Shown in pieces: positions 35,633-45,600 of a DNA stretch of 64,000 bases. Source of the DNA: Streptomyces omiyaensis (lineage in GTDB: Bacteria; Actinomycetota; Actinomycetes; Streptomycetales; Streptomycetaceae); contig NZ_BMVV01000005.1 in the NCBI RefSeq assembly GCF_014650895.1, positions 310,001-374,000 of the forward strand, read 5' to 3'. The notes beneath the pieces were generated by a model. That model did not search any database. It saw only the letters and a program-made list of their open reading frames with translations, and was not told where the DNA came from. Position numbers and translations under genes: made by a program. How positions within the stretch are numbered: position 1 is the first letter of the stretch; every line of letters starts with the position of its first letter.

Positions 35633-35992
35633 TCACCACAGGCCCGGGGTCGCGGCCAGCTGTCGCTCGGCCGCGCGGACCACCTCGGCGGAGGGCGGCG
35701 GGGCCTCCTCGGGATGCCGCTCGGCCCACTTGGCCGCGTAGGGGCAGAGCGGCACCACGGGCACGCCCGCGCGGGCGGCGATCGCGTGGAACTCGCGGAC
35801 GAGCGCGCCCGCGATCCCCCTGCCCTGGTGGTCGGGGTCGACGACCGTGTGCACGGCGACGAGCGCGTGCGGCTCCTCGTCGAGGGCGAAGTGGACGATC
35901 ACGCCGGCGAAGACGTCGTCGACGTACGCCTCCAGCCGCCCCTCCTCCCGCACGTCACGGATGATCGGCTCGGCCGCCCGCTGCTCTGCCAT
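35633..35992 (-). CDS. GNAT-type N-acetyltransferase, YjdJ-like
   Basis: A 119-residue single-domain protein. The acetyl-CoA loop is VVDPDHQGRGIAGALV, preceded by FALDEEPHALVAVHT and followed by PVVPLCPYAAKWAERHPE. This short form matches the YjdJ/GtnA type of Gcn5-related acetyltransferase, whose targets are unknown. The ATG start lies 17 bp downstream of the panD stop, so the two form an operon. A GNAT beside PanD is notable because PanM/PanZ, a GNAT-like protein, triggers PanD maturation in enterobacteria. Gram-positive PanD normally matures by itself. Confidence 0.82.
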   Translation of the reverse strand: MAEQRAAEPIIRDVREEGRLEAYVDDVFAGVIVHFALDEEPHALVAVHTVVDPDHQGRGIAGALVREFHAIAARAGVPVVPLCPYAAKWAERHPEEAPPPSAEVVRAAERQLAATPGLW

Positions 35993-36009
35993 GCGCCGCG
36001 CTCCCTCGG

Positions 36010-36435
36010 TCAGACGGGTGCCGGCACCGCGTGCGGCGGACGCACGGTGTCGCTGCCGGGCACGGGCGCCGAGGCGTCGGCACCCAGCTCCACGATGCGG
36101 TTCCCCGCGTCGACGTGCACGACGCGCGGCACGTACGCCCGCGCCTCGGCGTCCTCCATCTGCGCGTAGCTGATGAGGATCACCAGGTCACCGGGGTGCA
36201 CCAGATGGGCGGCGGCCCCGTTGATGCCGATGACCCCGGACCCCCGCTCGCCCTCGATGACGTAGGTCTCCAGCCGGGCGCCGTTGGTGACGTCGACGAT
36301 GTGGACGAGCTCGCCGGGCAGCAGATCGGCGGCGTCCAGCAGATCGGCGTCGACGGTCACGGACCCGACGTAGTGCAGGTCCGCCTGGGTGACGGTGGCG
36401 CGGTGGATCTTGGACTTGAACAGAGTACGCAGCAC
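36010..36435 (-). CDS. panD: aspartate 1-decarboxylase precursor
   Basis: A 141-residue protein starting with GTG (GAGGAG 6-7 nt upstream): [20 protein letters not shown]. Self-cleavage occurs between Gly24 and Ser25 in YVGSVTVD, and Ser25 becomes the pyruvoyl group. The active-site residues Lys9, Arg54, Thr57 and Tyr58 are all present ([11 protein letters not shown]), as are [22 protein letters not shown]. It converts aspartate to beta-alanine for pantothenate and coenzyme A. It has a 20-residue C-terminal extension rich in Val/Pro. No panB/panC are adjacent. A 7-bp inverted repeat lies about 80-100 bp upstream. Confidence 0.97.
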   Translation of the reverse strand: MLRTLFKSKIHRATVTQADLHYVGSVTVDADLLDAADLLPGELVHIVDVTNGARLETYVIEGERGSGVIGINGAAAHLVHPGDLVILISYAQMEDAEARAYVPRVVHVDAGNRIVELGADASAPVPGSDTVRPPHAVPAPV

Positions 36436-37022
36436 TGTGAACTCCTCTAAGACGGCTCCCTGCCTGCTTTCTGCAGGTCAAGGGCGGTCTCGACTGTACA
36501 CCGGCACGCGGCGAACGATGTTGGTGAGGAACATCGCCCTGGCCGGGTGATACGTACCCTCACCTGGGTTTTCGCGTCGTCACCGACGGCTGTTAAGGGA
36601 ATTCTCCGGGGACGCCGACGACTCATGCTGACCGCATGCTGACTTTCCTGATGTTCCGTCACACATGCGGGAGACCGCGGGCCTGGGCTGAAGGTCTCGC
36701 AGCGCGGGTCGGCGGCCGGGGGCAAAGGAACGGGCGAGCGGAGGACCGCGGCAGCGGTCGGAGCCGGGCCCTGTGACTCCCGCGGGTCGGCGTCGGCGCC
36801 TGAGCGTTCATCGGCGGCGGCCCTGGAGGGCGGTGGCAAGCCGCTCGGGACACTGGTGGCGTCGGCGGGAGTGCGGGATCACCAGCCGCGCAGGCGTGGT
36901 CAGGATCGCAGTAATGCCTGAGTAACGCCCCTCCTTCTAGCGTGTGGCACCGTCCGGTCCGCGTCCGTGAGAACCCCCTGGACTGCCGGGCGTCCCCTCC
37001 CCCGAAGGAGCGAGTCCCCCTG
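36436..37022. other. large divergent intergenic region between panD and the first subtilase
   Basis: 587 bp without a convincing gene. Two candidate operators are visible: CGATGTT, 7 nt, AACATCG at 36516-36536, nearer panD, and CTGGTG, 21 nt, CACCAG at 36853-36885, nearer the protease. A TAGCGT hexamer (36938-36943) is a possible -10 for the protease gene, but no good -35 was found. No riboswitch consensus was recognised. Confidence 0.5.
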
Positions 37023-39611
37023 ATGAATGTCCCCCGCACGCCCCGGCTCCGGGGCACCGCATGGGCGGCGGTCACCCTTGCCGCCGTGCTCGGCGGTTCG
37101 GCCGCCGTGCTCCCCCAGTCCGCCGCCGCTTCCCCCGCCTCCTCCGCCTCCCCCGGCCAGGCCCGCGTCGACGCCGCCGTGCTCGACGCCGTCTCCGCCG
37201 GCCAGGAGTCCCGGTTCTTCGTCGTCCTCAAGGACCGGGCCGACCTCTCCACCGCGAAGCGCGCGAAGGGCCACGGCGCCCGGGCGAAGACCGCCTTCGA
37301 CGCGCTGAAGGCGGAGGCGGCGGACAGCCAGAAGCCGCTGCGCGCGTTCCTGGACCGCAAGAAGGTCGGGTACGAGTCGTACTGGATCGCCAACACGCTG
37401 CTGGTGACCACCGCGGACAAGAGCGTCGTCGAGGAGCTCGCGGGCCGCGCGGACGTGGCGAGCATCGTCAAGGAGCGGACGTACCGCCTCGACGGCGTCG
37501 AGGCCGCCTCCCAGGCCGCCGCCGCCGGCTCCGCGACCGCCGCCGACGCGGCCGGGACCGTCACCCCGGAGTGGGGCGTCGCGGACATCAAGGCCGACCA
37601 GGTCTGGGACCAGTACGGCGACCGCGGCGAGGGCGTCGTCATCGCCAACATCGACTCGGGCGTCCAGTACGACCACCCGGCGCTGGTCGGCAACTACCGC
37701 GGCAACCTGGGCGGCGGTGCCTTCGGCCACGACTACAACTGGTACGACCCGACCGGCCAGTGCGGCTCCTCCGGCACCCCGTGCGACAACAACGGCCACG
37801 GCACCCACACGATGGGCACCATGGTCGCGTCCGGCGGCGTCGGTGTGGCGCCCGGGGCCACCTGGATAGCGGCCAAGGGCTGCGAGAGCAAGAGCTGCTC
37901 GGACGCCTCGCTGCTCGCCGCCGGCCAGTGGATCCTCGCGCCGACCGACCGCAACGGGCAGAACCCTCGCCCGGACCTCGCGCCCGACATCGTCAACAAC
38001 TCCTGGGGCGGCGGTGACACCACCTTCTACCAGGACATCGTCGAGGCGTGGAACTCCGCCGGCATCTTCGAGGCCTTCGCCGCCGGCAACGACGGCGACG
38101 GCACGACCTGCTCCACCGCCAACGCCCCCGGCGCCCAGGCCCCCTCCTACGGCGTCGGCGCCTACGACTCCAACGGGAAGATCGCCTCCTTCTCCGGCTT
38201 CGGCCCCTCACTGGTCGACGGCTCGGCGAAGCCGAACATCTCCGCACCGGGCGTGAACATCCGCTCCACCTGGCCCGGCTCGTCGTACAACACCATCAAC
38301 GGCACGTCGATGGCCACGCCGCACGTCGCGGGCGCCGTCGCCCTGCTGTGGTCCGAGGCCCCGTCGCTGATCGGGAACATCGACGCCACCCGCACGCTGC
38401 TGAACGACGCCGCCCACGACGTGGACGACACCCACTGCGGCGGCACCGCCGACATGAACAACGTCTGGGGCGAGGGCAAGCTCGACATCCTCGGCGCCGT
38501 CGACGCCGCCCCGCACACCGCAGCCGTCGTCAGCGGCCGCGTCGTCGACAAGGCGACCGGGGCGGGAATCGGCGGCATCACCGTGAAGGCCGCCGGCGAC
38601 GCCGTCACCCGCACCGTCACGACCGTCGCCGACGGTTCGTACCGGCTGACGCTGCCCGCCGGCGCCTACGCCCTGACGCTGAGCGGCTACGGCTACGCCG
38701 CCGCCGGCGAATCGGACTACGCGGTCGTCGCGGGCGGCGACACGACGAAGGACTTCACGCTCGACGCCGTCCCGCACCACGCCCTCACCGGCACCGTCCT
38801 GGACGTCACCGGCAAGCCGCTCCCCGGCACCACCGTGAAGGTCGCGGGCACCCCGGTCGCCGCCGTCACCACCGACGCCTCCGGACGCTTCACCGTCCCG
38901 GACGTCGCCGAAGGCGCCTTCACCCTCACCGCCGACCCCGCCGCCCCGGTCCGCTGCAACGGCCCCGCCGCCCAGCCGCTCACCGTCGACGGGGACGAGA
39001 CCGCCACCGTGCGCCTGCCGAACCGCACCGACGCGGGCGGCACGTACAGCTGCGCCCCGGTCGCCTCCGCCTGGATCCCGGGCAGCACCAAGGTCGCCCT
39101 CACCGGCGACGAGGACGCCACCACCGTGTCCCTGCCCTTCCCGGTGCGCCACTACGGCACCGCCTACACCCGCGCGTCCGTCACCACCAACGGCCTGGTC
39201 AACTTCCTCGCACCGCGCCTGGGCGACTACGCCAACACCGCCCTGCCCAGCACCACCCAGCCGCACGGCGTCGTCGCCGCCTTCTGGGACGACCTGGTCC
39301 TGGACAAGAAGTCCAGCGTCCAGACCGCCACCACCGGCACCCCCGGCGCCCGCCGCTTCGCCGTCGTCTGGAACAACGCGGCCTTCGTCGCCGCCCCCTC
39401 GGTCCGGATCTCCTTCGAGGCCGTCTTCGACGAGGCGACCGGCGCCGTCACCCTCCAGTACAAGGGCATCGGCTCGAACCCGCTCCAGCAGGGTGCCTCC
39501 GCCACCACCGGCATCGAGAACCAGGCCGGCACCGACGGCCTCGGCCACTCCTTCGACTCCCCCGTCCTGAGCGACGCCACCGCAATCCGCTTCACCCCGA
39601 AGGGCGCGTGA
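37023..39611 (+). CDS. secreted subtilisin-family (S8) protease 1
   Basis: An 862-residue protein. Signal peptide to about residue 36; propeptide with RFFVVLKDRADLS (about 65-160). The S8 domain (185-495) has catalytic Asp211 (NIDSGV), His259 (NGHGTHTMGT) and Ser429 (NGTSMATPH), with oxyanion Asn in AAGNDG. Then come two carboxypeptidase-regulatory-like modules (about 505-590 and 590-675; SGRVVDKATGAGI and TGTVLDVTGKPLPG). A C-terminal domain with TTNGLVNFLAP and AAFWDDLVLD follows, as found in bacillopeptidase-like enzymes. It should degrade proteins outside the cell. Its stop overlaps the start of the beta-propeller gene by one base. Confidence 0.94.
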   Translation: MNVPRTPRLRGTAWAAVTLAAVLGGSAAVLPQSAAASPASSASPGQARVDAAVLDAVSAGQESRFFVVLKDRADLSTAKRAKGHGARAKTAFDALKAEAADSQKPLRAFLDRKKVGYESYWIANTLLVTTADKSVVEELAGRADVASIVKERTYRLDGVEAASQAAAAGSATAADAAGTVTPEWGVADIKADQVWDQYGDRGEGVVIANIDSGVQYDHPALVGNYRGNLGGGAFGHDYNWYDPTGQCGSSGTPCDNNGHGTHTMGTMVASGGVGVAPGATWIAAKGCESKSCSDASLLAAGQWILAPTDRNGQNPRPDLAPDIVNNSWGGGDTTFYQDIVEAWNSAGIFEAFAAGNDGDGTTCSTANAPGAQAPSYGVGAYDSNGKIASFSGFGPSLVDGSAKPNISAPGVNIRSTWPGSSYNTINGTSMATPHVAGAVALLWSEAPSLIGNIDATRTLLNDAAHDVDDTHCGGTADMNNVWGEGKLDILGAVDAAPHTAAVVSGRVVDKATGAGIGGITVKAAGDAVTRTVTTVADGSYRLTLPAGAYALTLSGYGYAAAGESDYAVVAGGDTTKDFTLDAVPHHALTGTVLDVTGKPLPGTTVKVAGTPVAAVTTDASGRFTVPDVAEGAFTLTADPAAPVRCNGPAAQPLTVDGDETATVRLPNRTDAGGTYSCAPVASAWIPGSTKVALTGDEDATTVSLPFPVRHYGTAYTRASVTTNGLVNFLAPRLGDYANTALPSTTQPHGVVAAFWDDLVLDKKSSVQTATTGTPGARRFAVVWNNAAFVAAPSVRISFEAVFDEATGAVTLQYKGIGSNPLQQGASATTGIENQAGTDGLGHSFDSPVLSDATAIRFTPKGA

Positions 39612-42568
39612 TGAGCAGCATCGACCGACGGGGCCTGCGCCTCGCCTCCGCCCTGGTCGCCGCCGGACTGGCCCTCGGCGCCGTCCCGGCCGTCGCCCAG
39701 GCCGACGACTCCGGGCTCCTGACCCTCACCGACACCCAGGCCGCGACACTGGCGGGCCGCTTCCAGCCGGACCTCGACGGCGACGGCACCACCGCGGCCG
39801 CCGGCCTCGACGCGCTCGACACCGCCAGGACCGCGCGGGAGACCGCCGAGAGCGCCGACACGGCCGGCGCCGCGGCCACCGGCACGGAGAGCGGCACCGC
39901 CGCCTCCGGCGCCCTCAGGATGACGAACCGCTCGGCCGTCGAGGGCGTCCAGGGCGCCGCCCGGACGCTCGCGGTCGGCGGCTCGGCCGGCGACTACTTC
40001 ACCGTCCACGCGCTGGGCGTCGTCCAGCGCATGAGCGCCGACGGCAGGCAGCTGTGGAAGCGGGACTCGGGCTCGCTGCACACCGACTGGCAGGTCACCC
40101 CGACCCCCCGGGGCGCGAAGGAGCCGTACCCGGCGGCGATCGTCATGGGGTTCAACGCGGTCAGCCCCTTCTCCGCGTCCTCCGACGACGGCTACGCGAC
40201 CGGCGACCTGACCGGCGACGGCGTCGACGACCTCGTCTTCACCGCCAAGGTCGGCGTGCAGCCCTACCGGCCGTTCACCTCGCCCGGCTCGACCCTGCCC
40301 AACGGCACCTTCGTCACCGTGCTCGACGGCTCCACCGGCAAGACCCTCTGGTCGAAGCTGTACGCCGGCGCGTACAACATCAAGCTGGTCGGCAAGACCC
40401 TCGTGGTCGCCGACTCGGCGTACTACAACCTCAACTCCCCGGCCGGATCGAAGACGACGCTCAACGGCATCCGCTTCTCCTACGCCGACGGCCGGCTCAC
40501 GCCCGCCGACACCTGGACGTACGACGCGGGCACGTACACCGGCGTCTCCTGGGGGTCCCTGGAACCGATCGGCGACGGCCTCGTCGCCGCGTCCTGGAAC
40601 CAGGCCCTGCGGTACGCCCCCGACCGCACGCCCAGCGGCCACACCCTCGTCATCGACACCGCCGACGGCAGCCTCCGCTGGGAGACGTCGGGCCGGAACT
40701 ACGTCCGCCAGCTGCGCCACGACCCCGTCCGGGACCGGATCGTCGCCCTGGAGCAGTCGGACTACAACGAGGGCATGTCGTACGAGATCGCCTCGTACGG
40801 CCCCGCCGACGGCACCCGCACCACCCTGACCACCCGCGTCAACGCCCTGGCCACGGCGCTGGAGATCGGCGACATCCAGGGCGACGCCAGGCCGGAGTAC
40901 ACGGTCGCCGAGGCGACCGTCGGCACGGCGGGCCCGTTCATCGACTCCAGCAGCATCCGGGCCCTGAACGGCGACGACGCGTCCCCGCTCTGGGCACGCA
41001 CGGTCAAGCCGTCCGAGAACAGCGGCGCCGACGTGAGCACCCCGTGGCAGCTCAAGGCCGTCGACGGCAGGATCGTCGCCTCGTACCTGGACGACCAGGA
41101 CTCGACCCTCGCCGCCAACCGCGGCGGGGCCCACTACGCCCGCCTCGCGGTCCTCGCGGGCAAGAACGGCGCGGTGAAGTGGGAGAAGCGCGGGATCGTC
41201 GGCTCCCAGATCGGCGCGCAGGCGTACGCGAAGGGCGACGGCTGGCGGCTGCGGACCGTCGACACCCACCAGAACGTGCACGTCTACAACCTGGCCAACG
41301 GCAAGGAGGAGAGCGTCACCCCGATGCAGGGGCCGGTCTCCTCGGGCGTCGCCCTCGACCTCACCGGCGACAGGAAGCAGGACGTCGTCGTCGGCGGCGT
41401 CTCCCGCGGTCTGTTCGCCTACGACGGCCCGTCCATGGTCGCGGGCACGCCGAAGCGGCTCTGGACGGCCGTCCTGCCCGGGCAGGTCAACCAGATCGTC
41501 AAGGCCGACACCACCGGCGACGGCCGCGACGAGCTGATCGTCGCCGCCGACACGGCCGCGGCGGTCGTGGACGCCGCCACGGGCAAGGTGCTCACCGTCA
41601 TCGACGGCGGAGGCGCGTACGTGCGCAACGTCGTCGCCTCCGACCTCGACGGCGACGGCGCCGCCGAGGTGGCCGTGGCCACCGACAAGGTCCGCGCCTA
41701 CGAGGGCACCGGCGCCCTGAAGTGGGAGTGGGCCGCCCCCGCGGAGATCGGCACCCCGGCCTTCGCCGACCTGTCGGCCTCCGAGGGCAAGGTCTACGCC
41801 CAGTACCAGACCCGGGGGCTCAACCCCGGCAACACGGCCGGCGTCCCCGTCGGCGGGGTCGCGCTCGACGGCACGGACGGCTCGGTCACCTGGTCGTTCA
41901 CCCAGAAGGCACCCGCCACCGGCACCACCGGCGCCGTCCTCGGCATCCCACTGCGCGCCGGCACCTTCGCCGCCCCCGGCATCCCCTACGCCGACGGCCA
42001 CGCGGTGGTCTTCACCTACGTGATCCGCGGGGACTCCACCCAGCTCCCGCCGAACCAGCTGGCCAACATGGTCCAGATCCGCGACAGCCGCACCGGCGCG
42101 GTGCTGCACGAGTCCAAGGCGGGCGGCTACGCCACCCTCGCCAACTGGTACACGGCCCCCGAGGGCCTGATCGGCACCAGCCTCGTCGCCCTGCGGACCT
42201 ACTCGGGCGACCCGGCCGCCTACCAGCAGGTCCTCACCCTCGGCGAGATCCGCAGCAGCGCCCTCGTCACGGGCCCCGACGGCCGGCGCCTCGTCGTCGC
42301 CGCCGGCGAGACCTTCGCCTCGGTCTACGACGCGTCGCTCCTCGCCTCGGGCGCGGCGTACCCGCCGGCCATGACCTACTACGACGCCCTGGGCGCGCGG
42401 GAGTTCCTCACCGCCGACCTCGAAGGCGACGGCCGCGAGGAAGCCGTCCTGCTGAACTTCGACGTCTACGGCGCGGACCGCAGCGCCGAGCTCGTCGGCA
42501 ACTCGGTGTCCGTCGGCACCTACACCGCGATCCGCTCGATGATCACCCTGACCATCGACAAGGCCTGA
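39611..42568 (+). CDS. secreted FG-GAP/VCBS-like beta-propeller protein
   Basis: A 985-residue protein. The signal peptide ends at AQA/DD near residue 31. The remainder is made of repeating beta-propeller blades with calcium-type loops DLTGDGVDD, DLTGDRKQD, DTTGDGRDE, DLDGDGAAE and DLEGDGREE, alternating with PQQ-like pieces such as VLDGSTGKTLWSKLY and DTADGSLRWETSG. No catalytic motif is visible. The propeller may bind proteins, cell-wall glycans or the partner protease. ATG overlaps the protease TGA (TGATG), so the two proteins are made in coupled amounts. A 21-bp terminator closes the unit. Confidence 0.85.
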   Translation: MSSIDRRGLRLASALVAAGLALGAVPAVAQADDSGLLTLTDTQAATLAGRFQPDLDGDGTTAAAGLDALDTARTARETAESADTAGAAATGTESGTAASGALRMTNRSAVEGVQGAARTLAVGGSAGDYFTVHALGVVQRMSADGRQLWKRDSGSLHTDWQVTPTPRGAKEPYPAAIVMGFNAVSPFSASSDDGYATGDLTGDGVDDLVFTAKVGVQPYRPFTSPGSTLPNGTFVTVLDGSTGKTLWSKLYAGAYNIKLVGKTLVVADSAYYNLNSPAGSKTTLNGIRFSYADGRLTPADTWTYDAGTYTGVSWGSLEPIGDGLVAASWNQALRYAPDRTPSGHTLVIDTADGSLRWETSGRNYVRQLRHDPVRDRIVALEQSDYNEGMSYEIASYGPADGTRTTLTTRVNALATALEIGDIQGDARPEYTVAEATVGTAGPFIDSSSIRALNGDDASPLWARTVKPSENSGADVSTPWQLKAVDGRIVASYLDDQDSTLAANRGGAHYARLAVLAGKNGAVKWEKRGIVGSQIGAQAYAKGDGWRLRTVDTHQNVHVYNLANGKEESVTPMQGPVSSGVALDLTGDRKQDVVVGGVSRGLFAYDGPSMVAGTPKRLWTAVLPGQVNQIVKADTTGDGRDELIVAADTAAAVVDAATGKVLTVIDGGGAYVRNVVASDLDGDGAAEVAVATDKVRAYEGTGALKWEWAAPAEIGTPAFADLSASEGKVYAQYQTRGLNPGNTAGVPVGGVALDGTDGSVTWSFTQKAPATGTTGAVLGIPLRAGTFAAPGIPYADGHAVVFTYVIRGDSTQLPPNQLANMVQIRDSRTGAVLHESKAGGYATLANWYTAPEGLIGTSLVALRTYSGDPAAYQQVLTLGEIRSSALVTGPDGRRLVVAAGETFASVYDASLLASGAAYPPAMTYYDALGAREFLTADLEGDGREEAVLLNFDVYGADRSAELVGNSVSVGTYTAIRSMITLTIDKA

Positions 42569-42585
42569 CCCCGCGGAACCCCTTG

Positions 42586-42631
42586 ACGGAGGCCGTCCCC
42601 GGCGCGCGAACGCGCCGGGGACGGCCTCCGT
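42586..42631. terminator. very strong bidirectional terminator
   Basis: A perfect 21-bp stem (42586-42606 with 42611-42631; arms begin ACGGAGGCCGTCCCC) closed by the tetraloop CGAA. It lies between the convergent propeller and protease 2 genes and serves both. Confidence 0.95.
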
Positions 42632-42641
42632 GCGTTCGCAG

Positions 42642-45600
42642 TCAGTCGGGAAGCTTCGCCGTGACGATCCTCACCGAGCCATCCGCCGTCAGGTCGTACG
42701 CGTAGAAGGCGACCTCGCCGCGGTCGTTGACGCCTATGCCCTCGGTCGGCACCCAGTGGGTGCGGTCGACCATGGCGCGCAGGTCGTACAGGCGGCCCTG
42801 CGGGTCCCAGACGACCGCGGTCGTCGCGTCCGGTTCGAGTTCCGCCGTGCCGGCGATCCAGCCCGCCGCGTTCACGGAGAACGCGTCCGCGTCGAAGCCG
42901 AAGTCGGGCAGCCGGGTCATGGCGCCGCCGGGCCTCTGGACGAACGCGTCGTGTCCGCTGCTGCCGACGACGGTGCCGGTGGCGCTGATGTCGCGGGCGG
43001 TGCTGTCGGCCATCCCCGGCAGCGTGCCGAGGTCGTGGACGGTGCCGTCCGCGTCCCAGCGCACGGCGTGGCGCCTGCCCTCCTTGGACGAGTGGCCGAC
43101 GACCGTGCCCGCCTCGTCGATGGCCAGCGGCTCGGTGAGCCGGCGGTCGGCCGTCAGGTGTGCCAGGCGGGTGAAGCCGCCGTCCCGGGTCCAGCGGAAC
43201 GGGTCGTTGACCGAGAGCCTGGTGCCCGTGGCGGGGTCGGTGACCAGTCCGGAGGCGTTGCCGATCACGGTCCCGGAGTCGTTGACCGCGAAGGCCCGGT
43301 CGTAGGTGTACTGCTCCCAGTCCGGCAGCGGCAGCACGCTGAGCGTGCCGTTCGCGTCCCAGAGTGCTCCACGGGTGCCGCCGGGCAGGGTCAGCTGCCC
43401 CACGGTCAGGCCGGAGGCCGGGCTGGTGCCCAGCGCGTAGCCACTGGTCGAGGCGGCCGGGTCGAGCGCGGTGACGCCGTCCTTCGCGGTCCAGGAGATC
43501 GGGCGGGTGCGCCCCCCTGACTGCTGCGAGCCGACGACCCGGCCGTTGTCGTCGACGCCGAAGCCGACGGCCGGTCCGAAGGCGGCGGTCACCTCGGCCG
43601 TCGGCTGGGTGACGGAGCCGATGAGGACGTCGGTGCTGCCGAGCGTGGTGCCTCGGTCGGTCGCCAGGGAGAAGCGGCCGACGAGCTGCCGGCCGGCGGG
43701 CGGACGGACGTCCGCGGTGAGTCGGCCCCGCACCGTCAGCGCGGCTCCGGACGCCAGGTCTACGGGCTCCGTGTCGTCCACCGTGACCGCTCCGAGGGAT
43801 TCCGAGAACATGGTGTCCTGGACGTCGAAGGCGGTGCTGCCGGACGGCACGGCCGTGCCGGCGATGTACAGCAGGTAGTAGCCGGGGGCCGGGTCCTTCA
43901 CGGTGATGCGTTCCTCGGACCCGCCGTTGGTGGAGGAGCCGGCGAGCGTGCCCGACTGGTGGACGAGGAACAGGTCCAGGTCGGCCTTCGGGTCGGAGGG
44001 GTTGCCCAGGGCGACCTCGAACCGGGTGGCGTCCCGGGGGACGGTGATCTGCTTGCCGGTGAGCTGCTGGTCCGCGACGGTCGGCCGGGCGTGGGACACC
44101 GCGCCGAGCGGGCCGCCGACCGGGCGGGCCTTCACCGGGGCGAAGGCGTTCACGGCGGTGAAGGTGCGCTCCACCGGAGTGTGCAGCGCCGCCTCGTCGA
44201 TCGTCGCGGACCTGGGGTCGAGCGTGGCGCCCTGCACGGTCGCCGTGAGCCGGAACGGGTTGTCGAGCAGCGGCGAGGTGCGTCGGCTCTCGACCTGGAA
44301 CTCCCACACGCCGGCCATCGGCGTCTCGAACACGCGGGAGGCCGGGTCGCACTCCTCGACATCCGAATGGTGGGTGTAGCAGCGGCTGGCCGCGGTGTCC
44401 TCGGCCGGCTTGCCTTGCGGGTCGACGGCGAGGAAGCGGGTCTGGCTGCCTTCGGCGATCCGGGTGAGGTCGACGCGTATCGCCGCGGCGCCCTGGGGCA
44501 CGGCGACGAACAGGGACCGGGTGCGGTTGCGGATGACGTCGCCCGCCATGACCGCGGTGTGTCCTGGCGCCTTGGGCCGGTCCGCTGCGACGACGGTGAC
44601 GAGCACCATCCGGTCGACTCCGGGTGTGCCGAGGTCGTCCACGCGCAGCACGGCGGAGTGGGCACCGGTGTGGCGCGGTGCGGCACGGACGGTGACGGTG
44701 GTGGGCTCGCCCTGCTTGAGCCGTACCAGGGCCGGGGCGGTGAAGACGCCGTCGTCGCCCAGCCAGGACAGCCGGGTGACGCCGCTGCCGCCCTCGGTGC
44801 GGGTGAGTTCGATGTCGTACGTCTTCGGCCGGCCGGCCTCCTGGCCGCCGTCCTGCTCGGCGCAGCGGTCGTAGACGCCCTCGCCGGTGCCGGGCGTGGT
44901 GAGCAGGCCCGAGAGCGCGGCGCAGACCGGTGCCTTCACTCCGTACGCGGCGGGTTCGGGGCCGCGTTCGAGGAGCCGCCACGCCTGCGGGACGGAGATC
45001 CGGCCGGCGCCCTGGGCGTAGGCGGGCTCGCCGTCGAGGTAGTCCGCGCTGCTGGTCAGCGCGGTGCGCAGGGCTGCCGGGGTGATGTCCCGGCCGGTCG
45101 CGGCGGCGGCGGAGAGCAGCAGTGCCGCGGCGCCCACGGCCTGCGGGGAGGCCATCGAGGTGCCGTTGAACATGGCATAGCCCGGCGGCAGTTCGTACCC
45201 GGCCTGCGGGACGGGTGAGCCGGGCAACCAGGTGGGGATGGCGGAGACGGCGGCGCCGGGGGCGACCAGGGTCGGCTTCATGCCGCCGTCCTCGCGCGGG
45301 CCGCGCGCGGAGAAGGGGAAGAGGGCCTCGGGGGTCTCGACGCGCGAGCCGTAGTCCGCCCACCAGGTGGCCCGGCTGACGGAGGCGCCGACGCTGACGA
45401 CCTGTCCGGCCACAGACGGGTCGCCGACGGTGTTCATGCCGGGGCCGTCGTTGCCGGCGGAGACGAAGATCTGGACGCCGTACCGGTCGATGAGGCGGTT
45501 GTAGAGGACGGAGCGGACGTTCTGGCCGTCGTTGAGCGCGGGGAGACCGCCGACGGACAGGTTGACGACATCGGCGCCCTTGTTCACGACGACGTCGATC

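Noticed and set aside
36853-36885. Fifth copy of the 34-bp protease element before protease 1
   Set aside because: GGTGGCG is present and the ends CTGGTG/CACCAG form an inverted repeat, but the next positions and the 8-bp CG phasing do not match the other four copies.
36436-37022. Possible c-di-AMP (ydaO-type) riboswitch before protease 1
   Set aside because: Such elements occur before Streptomyces cell-wall lytic genes, but I could not find the conserved core blocks here, and the region lies before a protease.
40054-42705. Long Arg/Pro-rich frame inside the beta-propeller gene
   Set aside because: A shifted shadow of the real gene. The propeller frame has a signal peptide, calcium loops and a coupled start.
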